DNA of 64,000 bases from Conoideocrella luteorostrata (taxonomy: Eukaryota; Ascomycota; Sordariomycetes; Hypocreales; Clavicipitaceae). Location of the stretch: contig JASWJB010000198.1 in NCBI GenBank assembly GCA_032433595.1, positions 1 to 64,000 of the forward strand. Reading direction: 5' to 3'. Each line of letters starts with the position of its first letter. Position 1 is the first letter of the stretch. Below are positions 31,243 to 43,645 of this stretch, piece after piece. The notes beneath the pieces were generated by a model. That model made no database searches and was not told where the DNA came from. It was given only the letters and a program-made list of their open reading frames with translations. The translations under genes and the position numbers were made by a program.

Positions 31243-34200
31243 ATGGAAGTCGACAATTATAACGCTACGGCTTGTGGTGATGGCGTTTTTGGCCCTGGTG
31301 TTTGGACGAGCGGGTGTAGAGGAGGGTTCGACTTTTCATGTATGATGCATCATTACCATGTGGCATTGTGGGCGGTTGTCGGGTTGTCTAATGATCTCAC
31401 AGTGACGTTTCAAGAAAGCATTCTGACGATATTACCTGCCGCTGTCTTTCTTGCTCTGGCTGGCCCCCGAGTGGTGTATCTGTTTCGAAGTAGGGACCGG
31501 ACGAGAAAGACGGCGACTTATACGCCGAAATTGGTGAGTACTGTTGTTCCTGACGCTGTAGGCATGTCGGCTTGCTAAGATGGGGAACTTTTGCCTCAGG
31601 TTATGGCCAGTGTTTTATCCGGCTTGAATGTCGGGCTGGTTGCCATTGTCGCAGCATCTAAAAGACTCAACACCAACGTATCACTTGCATCATCCGTGCT
31701 GAGTCTCGTGGCGTCTTGCTGTATACTGCTCTTGGCGCACGCCGAACACGTCAAATCGATCCGCCCCTCCTTTCTACTCACCATCTACTTATTTGTTTCG
31801 CTGCTCTTTGACGCCACTCGCCTGCGAACAGAATGGCTCCTGTCCATCAACAACGCATACGCGAGCGTCCTGTCCGCCGTTGTAGGCGCGAAACTCACCC
31901 TCCTGGTGCTCGAGACCGTAGAGAAGCGGAGCATACTCATAAAAAACGGAAAGTCCCCGTCAAAGGAAAGCACAAGCGGCCCGCTCAGCCGCGGGTTTTT
32001 CGTCTGGCTCAACCCCTTACTGATTACAGGATGGGCCACGATCCTGACCAACAAGGGCTTGCCAGACATCTACGAGAAGCTGTCGTCGCGAAAACTGGAA
32101 GTGAGGTTCGCAACGAAATGGGACAAGAAAGTAGCGGCAAGCAAAACCCCCTGGCTTTTCCTGACTACGCTAAACGTGCTGAAATGGGAGCTTGCGTCAA
32201 TTACCTTGCCTCGAGTCGGCATGATTGGACTGAGCATATCGCAGCCATTTTTGATCTCCAATGCATTGCGCTTCTTGGCCATGCCGGACAGCCCTGCCGC
32301 GACGAACCTCGGGTATGGGCTCATTGGAGCTTTCGCTTTGGTTTTTCTTGGATCGGCCCTGCTTACCGCCTGGCATGAGCATTTGACGTTTCGGGCTGGT
32401 GCTATGGTTCGCGGAGGGCTCATCTCGCTGATTTATCGGAAGACGCTTCGCATGCCGACTAAGGACCTCCTTTCTTCTTCCGCGGTCGCTCTCATGGGGA
32501 ACGATGTAGAGACACTTACCGAGCGGCTGAGTAACCTGCTTGTAGAGTCGTGGGCCAATACAGTGACTGTTGGTATTGCGATGTGGTTGTTGTATGTGCA
32601 GCTTGGTGCGGTGTTTGTTGCCCCAATTGTAATGGCCTTGGGTAGGTTCCTTTTCGTCTTCTATTCTGTTATGTTATGTTTTGATTTTATTTTTATATTT
32701 GTTTTCTGTCCCCTCATGGACTCATCCCAATAGAGAACAAAAAACACAACTATATACCGGCTGTATCCTGCTGGGGGACATTAACCAACAATTCCTTTTG
32801 TGTTTCAATACTCTGTTTTCCTTGGGAAGGTCATCTTAAAAATGGCTTTGCTGACATGTGCCCAGTGTCTTTGTCTGTCAACACCTGGCTTGGCAAGCTC
32901 ATGGTCCCAAGGATGATGACCTACCAAAAGGCTACACAAGACCGCATCAACTTCACCTCTGAAGTCTTGGGCAACATGAGGGCTGTCAAGATGCTCGGAT
33001 TCACGGACAAATTCTCTCGACTCATCTCGCAAAAGAGAAATAATGATATCGATGCTGGAAAGCAGTTTCGAGTCATAAGTGTGTGGACTAACGCAGTCAG
33101 TAAGTTTTCTCTGATCCCCAATCTGGGATAAGAATTTTTTTTTTCTCACGGGTTTCCGTAATCTGCAGCGAACGGGAACATCAGTATTACTCAGGCTGTC
33201 ACCTTCGGTGCCTATGCTATCGCCGCGAAAATCACCGGAAGCGATACATTTTCGACCACTCAGGCAATTACTGCGCTTTCCATTCTCAACGTGATGATGA
33301 TGCCTCTGAGTCATCTTCTGGGTAACATACCTTCTTCATTCTCAGCATTCGGTTGTTTCAAGCGCATTCAAGACTTCTTGCTGCTTGATGAGCGGGTAGA
33401 CGGCAGGACCCTCTTGATGCGCCCACACGAGAAGATTCTTGATAGTACATCTCATGATGGGCATGTGGCTGCTGCCGTCAGTGGTATTGAGTTGGGAAAT
33501 CTAAAGCCTCAGAAGATGGATGTATCTCCTGTAACGGTCTCCAGCGGGAGCTTCAACTGGGGCGAGCGCGCCGTCCTTCAAGACATCAACACTTCGCTTC
33601 CCATGGGCGCCAATGGATCTCTGACAACCATTGTAGGACCTATTGGCTCCGGGAAGTCGACCTTCCTGAAGGCCCTATTGGGTGAGACTGCTGTTGCGAA
33701 TGGCGTTGTGTCTCTGAGCTCGGCAGAGGTTTCTTTCTGCGACCAAACACCGTGGGTTATGAATGCAACAATCAAGGATAACATCATTGCTGAGTCTAGA
33801 GGCTTCGAGGAGTCTTGGTTCGACACTGTTGTAGAGGCCTGTGACCTGGCTGTTGATTTGGCCCGACTCCCTGCTGGTGCAGAAACCGTCGTTGGTGACA
33901 AGGGCCTGAGGCTCAGTGGCGGCCAGAAGCAGAGAATTGTGAGTCCAAGCAAGCATCGCCATCCTATACCGTTAACATGACTCAGCCTAATCACTATCAT
34001 TAGGCAATTGCTCGCGCGGTCTACTCCAGGAAGCGAGTTGCCATTTTTGACGATGTATTCAGTGGCCTCGACAAAGTGACAGAACGGGCTGTGTTTACTC
34101 GCTTGTTTAGCAAGACAGGTCTCTTGAGACAGAGCGGCACGACTGTTATCCTCGCAACGCATTCTGGTAAGCACAATTGAATGTAGTAAAACCATGAGTA

Positions 34201-36824
34201 GGAACTGGGCACCCCGCTGAAACCTAGACTTCCATCTGTAGTTCATCACCTCCCCGAATCCGATTTCGTAATCGCCCTCGATGCGGCGGGACACATCGTC
34301 GAACAAGGAACTTTCACGGACCTCCGGACACGAGGAAAATACATCCAAAGCCTGGACATCACCGAGCCCGACACTGAGTCAGACGAAGAAGAGTCGACAT
34401 CGCGTACAGAAGTAAAGGAAATGACGGATGAGGTGAAGCCGCTTACAATGCGCGCGGAGGTTGAGCAGAAACGATCCAGTGATAGAGCCACATTCAAGTA
34501 CTACCTTGCTTCTGTCAGGTGGTTTAATCTGATTGTCTCTGCGTCGTACGTCATTCTTCAGGGTGTATTAATCATGATGCGATGTAAGTTACGGCATCAT
34601 TCTCTTCGACCCTCGACTTCCCGCTAACCACTACGCCCCAGACGTCTGGATCACATGGTGGGGTGACGGCAAGTTCAGGCCAAGCGACGATGTTGGGTTC
34701 TGGCTGGGTTTGTATACGGCGATGAGCATGGGGGAGACTGTTTTCATTTCGCTGGCTATTATGTAAGTTGAATATCTGGGAGGGAAAACGACTAGGGAGA
34801 TCTGCTTATACGCCGTGTTTAGGGAAGGCTTGATGGTTCTCGGCCCAGTGAGCGGCCGGTTACTGCACAGTCGGCTGCTCAATGCAGTCATGGGGTAACT
34901 CACTACATTTGATTGAAGACTCTGCTACCAGGATCTCTGTCTAACTTGTACAACTTAGGGCACCTTTGTCGTTCATCACAAAGAACGAAACTGGATCTCT
35001 TGTCAACCGGTAAGTGTTGCGGATGTGTGTGTGTGTGTGTGTGTGTATTTGTGTGTGAGCTGCATCTAACTTGTATCCTAGATTCAGCCAGGATTTGCGA
35101 TTCGTAGATGTCGTGCTTCCCATCACGCTCTCAGTATTTCTGTTTGGTAAGTGCGCGGCTCCGAAGAAAGGAGTCACGCCCAGAATATCTCCTGGACATC
35201 AAGTTCTAATCGTGATGCAGAGGTGGTCAACGTCATCAGCATTGCCGGACTCGCAGCCGCAGCAGTAAGCTGGTTCGCCATATCGATCCCCTTTGTTGTC
35301 GTAGTTTTAGTCGTCATCCAGCGGTTCTACGTTCGCACATCAAAACAACTGCGTCTTCTCGAGTACGTGCCCGTCCAATGCCGCCCAAGCAATCACCACT
35401 TTTGATTTTCTATTTATATTTCTCTCTCTATTTTTTGTTTATTTATTTGCCGAACTAATCTCGTTGCAGGATTGAGCACAAGGCCCCTCTGTACTCCCAC
35501 TTCCTCGAATCGATGAATGGCCTGTCCACAATCCGAGCATTTGGCTGGACCAAGCCTTACTGCGAAAAGAATCTGCGGCTGCTCGACAATGCACAGAAGC
35601 CATCGTACCTTCTGTACTGCATTCAACGATGGCTGACCCTCGTTCTTGATTTGGTCGTCGCTGCGCTGACTGTGATGCTGATGGCGTGTGCGGTGGTCCT
35701 GCGGCACAAGGTGAATCCGTCGTTGCTGGGCATTGCGCTCGTCAACATGATGGAGCTGGGTAACAACTTAAAGGGCATCATCATCCAGTGGTCCACGCTA
35801 GAGACGTCTCTGGGGGCCGTGACTCGCATCAAGGAGTTCGCGGAGAATGCGCCGGTGGAAGTCCTTCCCCAGGAGAGTAAGGATCCCGGGCTGGCTTGGC
35901 CGGCGCAAGGGGCCGTGCAGTTCAGAAAGGTTTCTGTGAAATATGAGTAAGTTGCGACTGTGATAGTAACCAAAAAGAAGAAGAAGGAGAAGAAGAACAG
36001 AAAATTAGGTATGCGACGGCTGCTAACCCCGTACGACTCAGCACACTGGAGGAGCCCATTCTGCAAAACATCACGTTCGACATTCAGCACGGCCAAAGAA
36101 TCGGCATCTGTGGCCGCAGCGGCAGCGGCAAGAGCTCTCTCATCCAAACGCTCTTCCGCCTCGCGGATATCATAGACGGCCAGGTCCTCATCGACGGCGA
36201 GGACATTACAAGAATCCCCCGTTCGCTGGTGCGCGAAAGGCTAAGCTGTCTCACACAAGAGCCCTTCATATTCACAAACACCATCAGGTTCAACGTCGAT
36301 CCGCTAGAGCAGCATGAAGACGACGCGAAGATAGTCGATGCGCTACGGCGAGTCGGGCTATGGTCCATCATGAAGCGCAAGATCGACGACGGCAAGAATC
36401 CTCTGTACGAGACGATGGATGAGACATTCCTGTCGCATGGGCAGCGGCAGCTTCTGTGTCTTGCGAGGGCGCTGCTGAAGAAGAGTTCGGTGCTGATCTT
36501 AGATGAGCCGACGAGCAGGTATGAATCATAAAACACGGGGGGTGTTTTTGCGATGCCACGCTATGTATGTACACTGTGCCGTAGCTGACTATTTGCAGTG
36601 TTGACAGAGTCACGGATGCGACGATGCAGGAGGTCATTCGCGCAGAGTTCCGCGATCAAACCATCATCATGATTGCGCATCGCCTGGACACGCTGTTGGA
36701 CTTTGACAAGATTGCCGTGCTGGATATGGGCGTGCTGGTGGAGTTTGATTCGCCGGAGAGGCTGTTGGCGAACGGAGATGGATATTTTTCGAGGCTATAC
36801 CGCGCGGATGGGACAAAGCGATGA
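31243..36824 (+). CDS. Full-length ABC-C (MRP-type) transporter
   Basis: Fourteen exons, 1490 residues: 31243-31533, 31600-32641, 32866-33099, 33169-33938, 34004-34166, 34242-34583, 34642-34762, 34823-34894, 34959-35009, 35082-35146, 35221-35362, 35470-35946, 36042-36518, 36599-36824. Every junction keeps frame. The order is TMD0, TMD1, NBD1, TMD2, NBD2. NBD1 has Walker A GPIGSGKST (679-687), signature LSGGQ (771-775), Walker B VAIFDD (791-796, Asp in place of the catalytic Glu, as usual for this subfamily) and ATHS. NBD2 has GRSGSGKSS (1281-1289), LSHGQ (1387-1391), LILDEPTSS and IAHRLD. So NBD1 is the degenerate ATP site and NBD2 the hydrolytic one. By family it exports conjugates, toxins or secondary metabolites at the plasma membrane or vacuole; the substrate is unknown. 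Intron 2 is unusually long (224 nt), and intron 9 contains a (TG)n tract. Confidence 0.93.
35024..35046 (+). repeat. (TG)n microsatellite in ABC-C intron 9
   Basis: Eleven to twelve TG units 15 bp after the 5' splice site of the intron 35010-35081, followed by a second short GTGTGTG run. Tract length may vary between strains. Confidence 0.8.
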
Positions 36825-37122
36825 GACGGCACGAAGTCATGAGAGGGCGATGATGTATGGACGGGGCCACGGCTATGTATGCTGCAGAGCGTGTTTCACA
36901 ATGTATAAATTTACTCCGTACTTTTACAGTATAACGAACAAGACGTCCAGGCCTCATACACGACATTCCAAAGAATCCATCCATGTACGTACTCGGGCTT
37001 TGTTCCGCCTTGCGTTCGTTACACACCCATGCGTGGGAACCAGAATCGGCCAAGCTCATTCACACCCCCAGTTGCCATCCGACTCTGAGCTTCAGGTCAC
37101 TCCCGTCCCAGATACAAGCCTC

Positions 37123-37697
37123 TTAAATAGTAAAAGCCGAGTAGCCCTGCAGGGCGCCCATAGCCGTAACGGCCACCAAGTTAGACGTCACTCCATTCTT
37201 CGCATACCACCAGCCGCTGATCCACATGATGGCAATCATGGAACCCGCGATGGCCTTGTGGATAGGATCGTGCAGCAGCGCCGGGTTCTGCGACCACGCG
37301 TAGTTAAGGAGGGCTGCCAATCCGCCGCTCAGTCGGTATTCATTGGTAACTTTTTAAGAGGAAAGAGGGAAAGAATGAAAAGAAAAGAAAAAAGCACCAA
37401 AGAAGGGAACACTACGCACCATTCAGGATGAAGAACCCGCTGCCTTGGTACCAGCCTACTTTGGCGCACGCGGATGACAGTCTAGACAGGGACTGGAACT
37501 TGGCGTTTGCTTGCCAGTCCTTGGCGCTGGACTTGACGTTGAACTCGTTAGTAATTTGTTTTTATTTTTTTTGCCTCCTGCTTAATTGCTGGGGTTTGCG
37601 CTGTGATTAACGAGCTCGCTGGGAGGGAGGGACGTACGGTGTGGCCGAGCGACAAGAGCAGCCAGCCCACGGCGGTGACTTTAAGAGACTTGGTCAT
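37123..37697 (-). CDS. Small conserved-looking membrane protein, 120 residues
   Basis: Three exons: 37697-37638, 37531-37420, 37313-37123. Intron 1 has donor GTACGT and a CTAAC branch site; the acceptor chosen (TCAAG before 37531) gives LLSLGHT-SSAKDWQANAKF. Intron 2 (GTGCGT...GGCAG) joins ILN-ALLNYAWS. The protein starts MTKSLKVTAVGWLLLSLGHT (first hydrophobic helix), has a central WYQGSGFFILNALL helix, then HKAIAGSMIAIMWISGWWYA and a last weakly hydrophobic stretch, so three to four membrane helices. I recall similar short membrane proteins across Hypocreales with the GHTxSAKDW motif, but no known function. It sits 3'-to-3' with the ABC-C gene, 298 bp away. Confidence 0.8.
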
Positions 37698-37991
37698 GGT
37701 GGTGACGGTGGGTGTTTCGGGAGCAGTGCGCAGGAAAGAGTTACAGAGGAACTACTGAGTCGTGATATGGGACAACTATGGGTGTCAAGTGAGGGACGAT
37801 GATGTAGGTTAATAGTAAGTATTTCAATGGATGGTCGGGGCAACTGCCGGTCAGTGCAGTCCGTGCCGTGCCTCGGCTGGCTGGGCCAAAGTTCCTCCGC
37901 GAAATGGGTGATGCGGGCAGGGGGGGTAAGGGGCATCCGGGGCGGAGATTAGGTTTGCACTAACTGCGAGAACACATTGTAGGCTGTAATA

Positions 37992-38026
37992 TAACTACGG
38001 AGTAGCTGCGCAGTACTCCGTAGTTA
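37992..38026. repeat. Inverted repeat (13-bp arms) of the TACGGAGTA motif
   Basis: Left arm TAACTACGGAGTA (37992-38004) and right arm TACTCCGTAGTTA (38014-38026) are exact reverse complements around a 9-nt loop, GCTGCGCAG. A third copy of the motif, ACGGAGTACGG, follows at 38041-38051. It lies upstream of the 120-residue membrane protein gene. Confidence 0.8.
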
Positions 38027-38180
38027 CGGGGTATTCAACCACGGAGTACGGACATCTCTGATCGGAACAAAAACAGCATCGCCCGGGGTTCCAGTGCGGG
38101 CAGCGGCATAACTAGTTAGCGCGGCTTGCCTGGATATGGTGGAAAGAAAGGCGTTGAAACGTTGCCATTCGGCATGTCGA

Positions 38181-38690
38181 TGTATATGTGTGTATATGTA
38201 GGTGTGTGTATGTATGTATGTGTGTGTATGTATGTGTGTATGCACATGTGTATATGTATGTGTGTGTATGCATGTGTGTATATGTATGTGTGTATATGTA
38301 TGTGTGTATATGTATGTGTGTATATGTATGTGTGTATATGTATGTGTGTATGTAATTATGTGTGTGTATGCATATGTGTGTATATATGTATGTGTGTGTA
38401 TGTGTGTATGTATGTATGTGTGTGTATGTGTGTATGCACATGTGTATATGTATGTGTGTGTGTGCATGTGTGTATATGTCTGTGTGTATATGTATGTGTG
38501 TATATGTATGTGTGTATATGTATGTGTGTATATAGTTATGTGTGTGTATGCATGTGTGTGTATATATGCATGTGTTGTGTATATATGTATGTGTGTGTAT
38601 GTGTGTATGCATGTGTATATATGTATGTGTGTACATGTATGTGTGTGTATGCATGTGTATATATTTGCATATATTTGTATGTATGCATGT
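38181..38690. repeat. TATG/TGTG microsatellite, about 510 bp
   Basis: Imperfect alternation of TATG, TGTG and TATA units (for example TGTGTGTATATGTATGTG) for about half a kilobase. Because no unit creates a stop in several frames, long spurious open frames cross it on both strands. Confidence 0.95.
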
Positions 38691-40936
38691 ACGAGCTTCA
38701 TCAACCAAGGGAAGTAGTAGCAGGCAAACACTGCTCCACAGCCACCAACTCGCTCGCGGGATAACCACCACGATGTGTAATTGTAATTACCCGCCTGCCA
38801 TGCAAGCAAGAAAACACACAAACTATCCAAAGCAACGTCAACTATGCCGCGAATACCTATTCGTGAACAACCCCGCTTCGCCGTCAGGTGCTGGTGCAAT
38901 GTATACGGAGTACCGAGTACAGCATTCATCATGTCTCCAGCCAAGACCGTCAGGCAGACAAACACATCACCAATCCAAAACATACCGTACTGTCAATCTT
39001 CCGCCATCATCATCATGTCCCCGCGCCACGCAACCAGGAAACTCCTTTCGACTTATCATCCCCAGCCGGTGTCTGATTCACAGCCCGCTGGTCATCATGA
39101 ACAGCAACACAGACAAATCCAAGTATAAAGAATCGCTGCCAGCCCGGTGCCTTTGCCCCCTCTCCGTCGAATCTCCCATTGAACACCAATCGAGTCGCTG
39201 AATGCCAATACAACGAGAAAGAACAGAAGAAAACCTTGCCTCACCAAAAGAAAATTAGAACGTATCCCCGTTCAACAACTCTCTCAGCAGCAACTCAGCC
39301 CCCCTCCCCCCCTACACAACAAAGAAAGAAAAGCCCCAAACCATCTACCATGTGCTTTTCATTCATGCTTCTATCTAACGTGTCCTGACTGCATAGAGAC
39401 CTATTTACAATAACAAGGGGGATAGCGTTGAATGCCCCGATGGCTTAATCCGCCCGAGGTCCCCCAACATAGACCATGCCATGGTTCGTGATGCCTGTCT
39501 AATTAAAAAGAAGAAGAAGGAGGGTCAACAGAAGAAGTAGCACCCTCGAAATCCAGATTCGTCAAATGCAAACCGCAAAGGAAATCCATACATGATATTA
39601 GGGGCAGCGAACAGACGGGCAACAAAAGAACACGTTGCGGCCTACAAGGGAAGACGGTGTGTGGGCGGAAATAGCCCCCCACAAGATGAAGAAATTGCTC
39701 TTGTACGAATTTGAACTTGTTAAGTTGGTCAAATCATGTAAATATGCTCTAATAGAAGTTCTAGGCTGCTCTTATAAGCCAGAAATCCAGTCTTACCTTC
39801 ACTCTTGAATTGCGTCTTGTTCGGAGCTCTGCTCCTATACCTATTATGCTTGTAATAATACTTTTAAAGGACTGTTGCATTTCATAACCTTGAATGAAAC
39901 TGCTTAAGTATTTCGATATCACTATCTCCAAGTTCTCTGCAAGTTCAAATCGGCCCCTACCTAGTTCCACCATTAAATTGCAGTTGCGTTGCTGGTTATG
40001 CGTCAGATACCAGCACACACATGTGTTGGAGGTGTGTGCCTTGGGTCGACGCGACAGAGAGGTTGTAGGGCCATACCATATCAAGAACGGGAGGGCAAAC
40101 ACCTTCTGAATGAACTTGCAAAATGTCTGGGCGAAGTGAATGCATGGAGTGGGAGGGACCAAAGGCGTCGGGATGCCGCGTTCGCACACAGAGAGACCAA
40201 CGAGCGAATCGGTGAGTTTGTACCCAGTTCTCCGGGGTAGCACAACATCTTGAGGGCGAATCACACACAAAGAAGGAGGAGACACGATATCCTCATCCTG
40301 GTCAGATCACGTCCAGACCGGCCTGAAACATTCCATCTATGCCTCCCGTGAAATGATGGCGACATAGCGGCACAGGACCAATGCTCAAGCCATCTTATAT
40401 CCTGTCTGTCACTCTGATATCTCCATTTTCTAAGCTCCAAGGCAAATCCAGCTGCTGGGTCGACGGTTTGCGTCTGCCGCCACATTATTCCTGACTGCAC
40501 GCACTTGTCGCATGTGCTACATCGAAGTAGAGCGCGATAGCAGACCCCTCTGCTACGATGCACAGCGAGCTCGGTACCCCCACCGTGGAGACTGCAACGA
40601 AGGCTTTCGGAGCGAATACAGGCCGCGCAAAAGTAGACACATAAGACTCTGCTGGAAATGCAAGGCTGCTCTTCATGAGAGGACGCGTGATCGCGTAGCA
40701 AACGGCTGTTGACGGCATGGTGCCATGGTAATTGTACTCACGGGCGGGGGGACACTCTAACTGAAGCAAGTATTGAAAGAGCGCCGCTATGGAGTATTGA
40801 TATATGTACTTGAAACAGGCTGGGCCATGCTCTCTATGAATAAATAGCTATTGAAACAAGACAGAAGAAATTGACAAAAAAACAATTTGCACCAGCACCC
40901 GTAAGAAATGTGCAAAGCGCACCGGAAAGTCTCTCA

Positions 40937-41779
40937 TCAAGACAAGTCCATTTCGCTTCCGCCAGGGTTCTCCGCCATTTGAGCAGTTGATGGAGTTTCA
41001 TCCAAGCCCAGAACATGTGTCAGAAACTCTATCACATCATCCATGCCGTCCGGGGAATGGAACCAGTGTCCTCCATCTGGATACTCTCTCCATTCAACCT
41101 GAGCCCCGAATCCGTGCAGCGTATCGCGTAGACGGCGGCCGTTCATAACCGGTACCACCAAGTCATCGGCACAATGCTCCAGCAGCACTGGTGTCTTTCG
41201 AATGACATCGTCATGCTCGGGTACGTCATCCAGCGCCAATATGTTTCGGGTTTCTTCAAGGCTTCGTCCTGGAAATGGCATTCGGCACGAGAAGCCCACA
41301 AACGCACCTAACCTGCCGGGTAGCGCAGTCCCATCCTTGGCTTCCTTAGGTGTTGAAAGGTTGAGCAATGTGTGGGCAGCCGTGGCGGCACCCTGGCTGA
41401 TGCCGGCCAGGATGATGCGATCCCATCGTCCCTTGAGGATATCCGCCTCAATGGTCAGGATTTTGCGGATTAAACCAACGCTTTCCTTGAGCCCCAAGGT
41501 TTGAATTTCCTCGCGATCAGAGAAGTCATTGACGTTCCAAATGTCGAACCACTGAGAGACTTTGTTGCCTCCGGCGGAAAAAGAGACAGTTTCGCCGGAT
41601 TTGGGAAACACCCAGCGGAATGAAGGGAAGGCATCGAAAAGGGTTCTATTTCGGCAGTCCTTGGAATACTCAAACGAGGCACTCAGCGATTCGGCACTGT
41701 CACCACGGCCATGGAGGAAGATGACTGTGTGGGTGTGAGTTCCCCTAGCCTGGCGAATATGTGGCATTCGACGGCTCAT
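40937..41779 (-). CDS. Acyl-protein-thioesterase / phospholipase-carboxylesterase family hydrolase
   Basis: Intronless, 280 residues from ATG 41779 (context CACCATGAG). An in-frame extension to 41839 has no ATG. It belongs to the APT1/lysophospholipase (Abhydrolase_2) family: HGRGD at 23-27 for the oxyanion loop, nucleophile elbow GISQGA with Ser128, acid Asp206 in HCADDLVVP (family HGxxDxxVP, here with Cys for Gly), and His238 in DGGHWF. The catalytic triad is therefore complete. By family such enzymes depalmitoylate proteins or hydrolyse lysophospholipids or other esters in the cytosol. This one is longer than the ~230-residue canonical APT, with an insertion after the nucleophile (FSCRMPFPGR region and beyond), and belongs to the fungal-type branch whose substrates are not established. 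Confidence 0.9.
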   Translation of the reverse strand: MSRRMPHIRQARGTHTHTVIFLHGRGDSAESLSASFEYSKDCRNRTLFDAFPSFRWVFPKSGETVSFSAGGNKVSQWFDIWNVNDFSDREEIQTLGLKESVGLIRKILTIEADILKGRWDRIILAGISQGAATAAHTLLNLSTPKEAKDGTALPGRLGAFVGFSCRMPFPGRSLEETRNILALDDVPEHDDVIRKTPVLLEHCADDLVVPVMNGRRLRDTLHGFGAQVEWREYPDGGHWFHSPDGMDDVIEFLTHVLGLDETPSTAQMAENPGGSEMDLS

Positions 41780-43645
41780 GGTGATATGATGATGCAAATG
41801 GTGTCTGGGCACGATTGCGAAATGGTTGCCATCTGACAAGAAGTGAAATGGCTTTTTGACATGCTTTCGCTGGAAGAAAGAATGCTTACAGTTGCGGGAA
41901 GGAAGGAAGCTTATTCTTCCCAGGGCAGATGCTGGCGCAGGTGCAGGTCAATGTCGAGGCAGACAGCAGCAGGACCAGACTTTGTCAAGGTGATTTATCA
42001 ATATCCATTGCCATGCCGTGCCTGCCATCTCTCGTCTGGACTGGTCTAGTGCGGCGTGCGGGTTGGTCTGCCAGCTCTTCCACGCCCAGGTACGTACCGA
42101 CGCATACTACGGAGTAAGCCCTCTCCATTTCGTTTCCTGTGGCTGCCTCCGTCCCCTGCCAGTCATATTTATGTGGGCTATTCGTTCCATCGCGTCATGC
42201 GACGGCTACCAGGTCCGAGAAGGACCAGGTAAACCCACCCATGCGGCAGGGCAGGTCAGCAAACAATCAACCGAGCAAGCAAGCAGGTACGAGTACGGAG
42301 TAAGCAGTCTCGTCATTCAATCCATTCAGCTCCAGCTTTCCGAGCAGTGGGGTTGAGGGCGCCACAGTCAGCCAAAACAGGCGGCTATTCCTTTAAGACT
42401 GGTATAGTTCGTGTTGGCAGGCCGTTGTATACGGAGTAGTATGCTGTGGTATTGCATTGTACCGCCTGATGCGCCGAGAAAGGGTTGATTGCTTGTTGTT
42501 GACCACCAGAGAGATCTGAGGCGCTTACTCCCAGACCGCCCACATGGTGGCGATGCCATGCATGCCCCCCGTCCGCAATGGCACGGTGCCTGTCCCCGGC
42601 ACAAGCACATGGCACAGGCACAGGGCGTAGGGCACGTAGCTGACTGCTTCGTGCTATGCAGAACCGACATGAAGACAAGAACAAGCATGGGTCCGAAAAT
42701 GGCAAACGGTGACGACAGTGGGGCGACGAACCGTGGCGACGGCATCCCATTTCGTTGATTGTGTTGGTTGTACAAATCTTATGCAAGTGTTATCTATACG
42801 GACGGCAGCACTCAATTGCCACGTTGACACGGTCTACTCTGTTATGCATTATCAAGTATAATAATATTGCATGCCACGTCGCACGAAATTTCCTAATTTG
42901 CAAAGCACGGCAATGGCCCAGGCTGGTGTCCTCCCTCCCTCTTCGTGCCCATCCACATCTCGACCCTCCCTAAAAATCAGCCGACGAATAATTTGTACTA
43001 CGACATGTCGGCTGTGTTTTCAAGTCGCCTGTACTGGGCACAATAAACTATACGGGCTACCAGCTCCATACTCTCTGTGCAATAATTACTCCGTACTCTG
43101 ACTCAGCATTCGGCTGAGACGTTAATCAACCTTTCACCACTCTAGCTACAAAAGGACGACTTAACATTCGGGAGCGGGAGAGAGAGCTCGTAGTCGCAAC
43201 AGGAAAAAAAAAACACCATTGATGGCGAGACGTACAGCAGGCATCTATTTATACGGAAAACCTGGTTGCACATTCTAGAGCACCAACCGTCTCCTGCATC
43301 ACTGCCCCGTTCCCCCAAAAAAGAACCATAAAAAAAGAACGGCTTCAAGTCACACTGCGTGCACGTTTCGTCCCGTTAGCAAACATATAATCTGGTTGTG
43401 CGAGCAGACGTGAATGTCCTTCACGCGGGCGGCTTGAATAAACCCAGATCCGTTTGGCCGGTGACATCACCACCTCCAGTCATCGTCTCTGCTTCACATC
43501 CTGCCAGACCAATTATTTCGTACCAAAAAACAGTGGCGTCACATCGAACCCCGTGCAGATACCTATACACTCTCTCATTCCTTCATGGCACTGCACCAAA
43601 AGAATTATTACATTACATCTTGCCTCCCCCACCACCCTTGTCACC
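41780..43645. other. Divergent intergenic region
   Basis: 1.9 kb between the leftward hydrolase and the rightward DUF925 gene. It carries TACTCCGTA-type motifs at about 42105, 42293-42303, 42429 and 43088-43097, and pyrimidine-rich leader-like DNA just before 43646. No gene was found. Confidence 0.6.

Larger units (their letters stand above)
37698..40936. other. 3.2-kb gene desert with satellite and hairpin
   Basis: No gene could be supported. It includes TACTCCGTA-type motifs and a hairpin at 37992-38026, a long TATG/TGTG tract at 38181-38690, CT/CA-rich sequence at 38760-39330, and short frames at 39760-40770 on both strands without domain content. Long open frames across the satellite are an effect of the repeat having no stop codon. 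Confidence 0.6.

Noticed and set aside
38024..38983. Very long open frames (over 200 residues) on both strands across 38.0-39.2 kb
   Set aside because: They are produced by the stop-free TATG/TGTG satellite and encode only repeated Thr-His-Ile-Tyr or Cys-Val-Tyr-Met patterns.
39761..40285. Minus-strand open frame of 174 residues
   Set aside because: No recognisable motif, and competing open frames on both strands in the same stretch.
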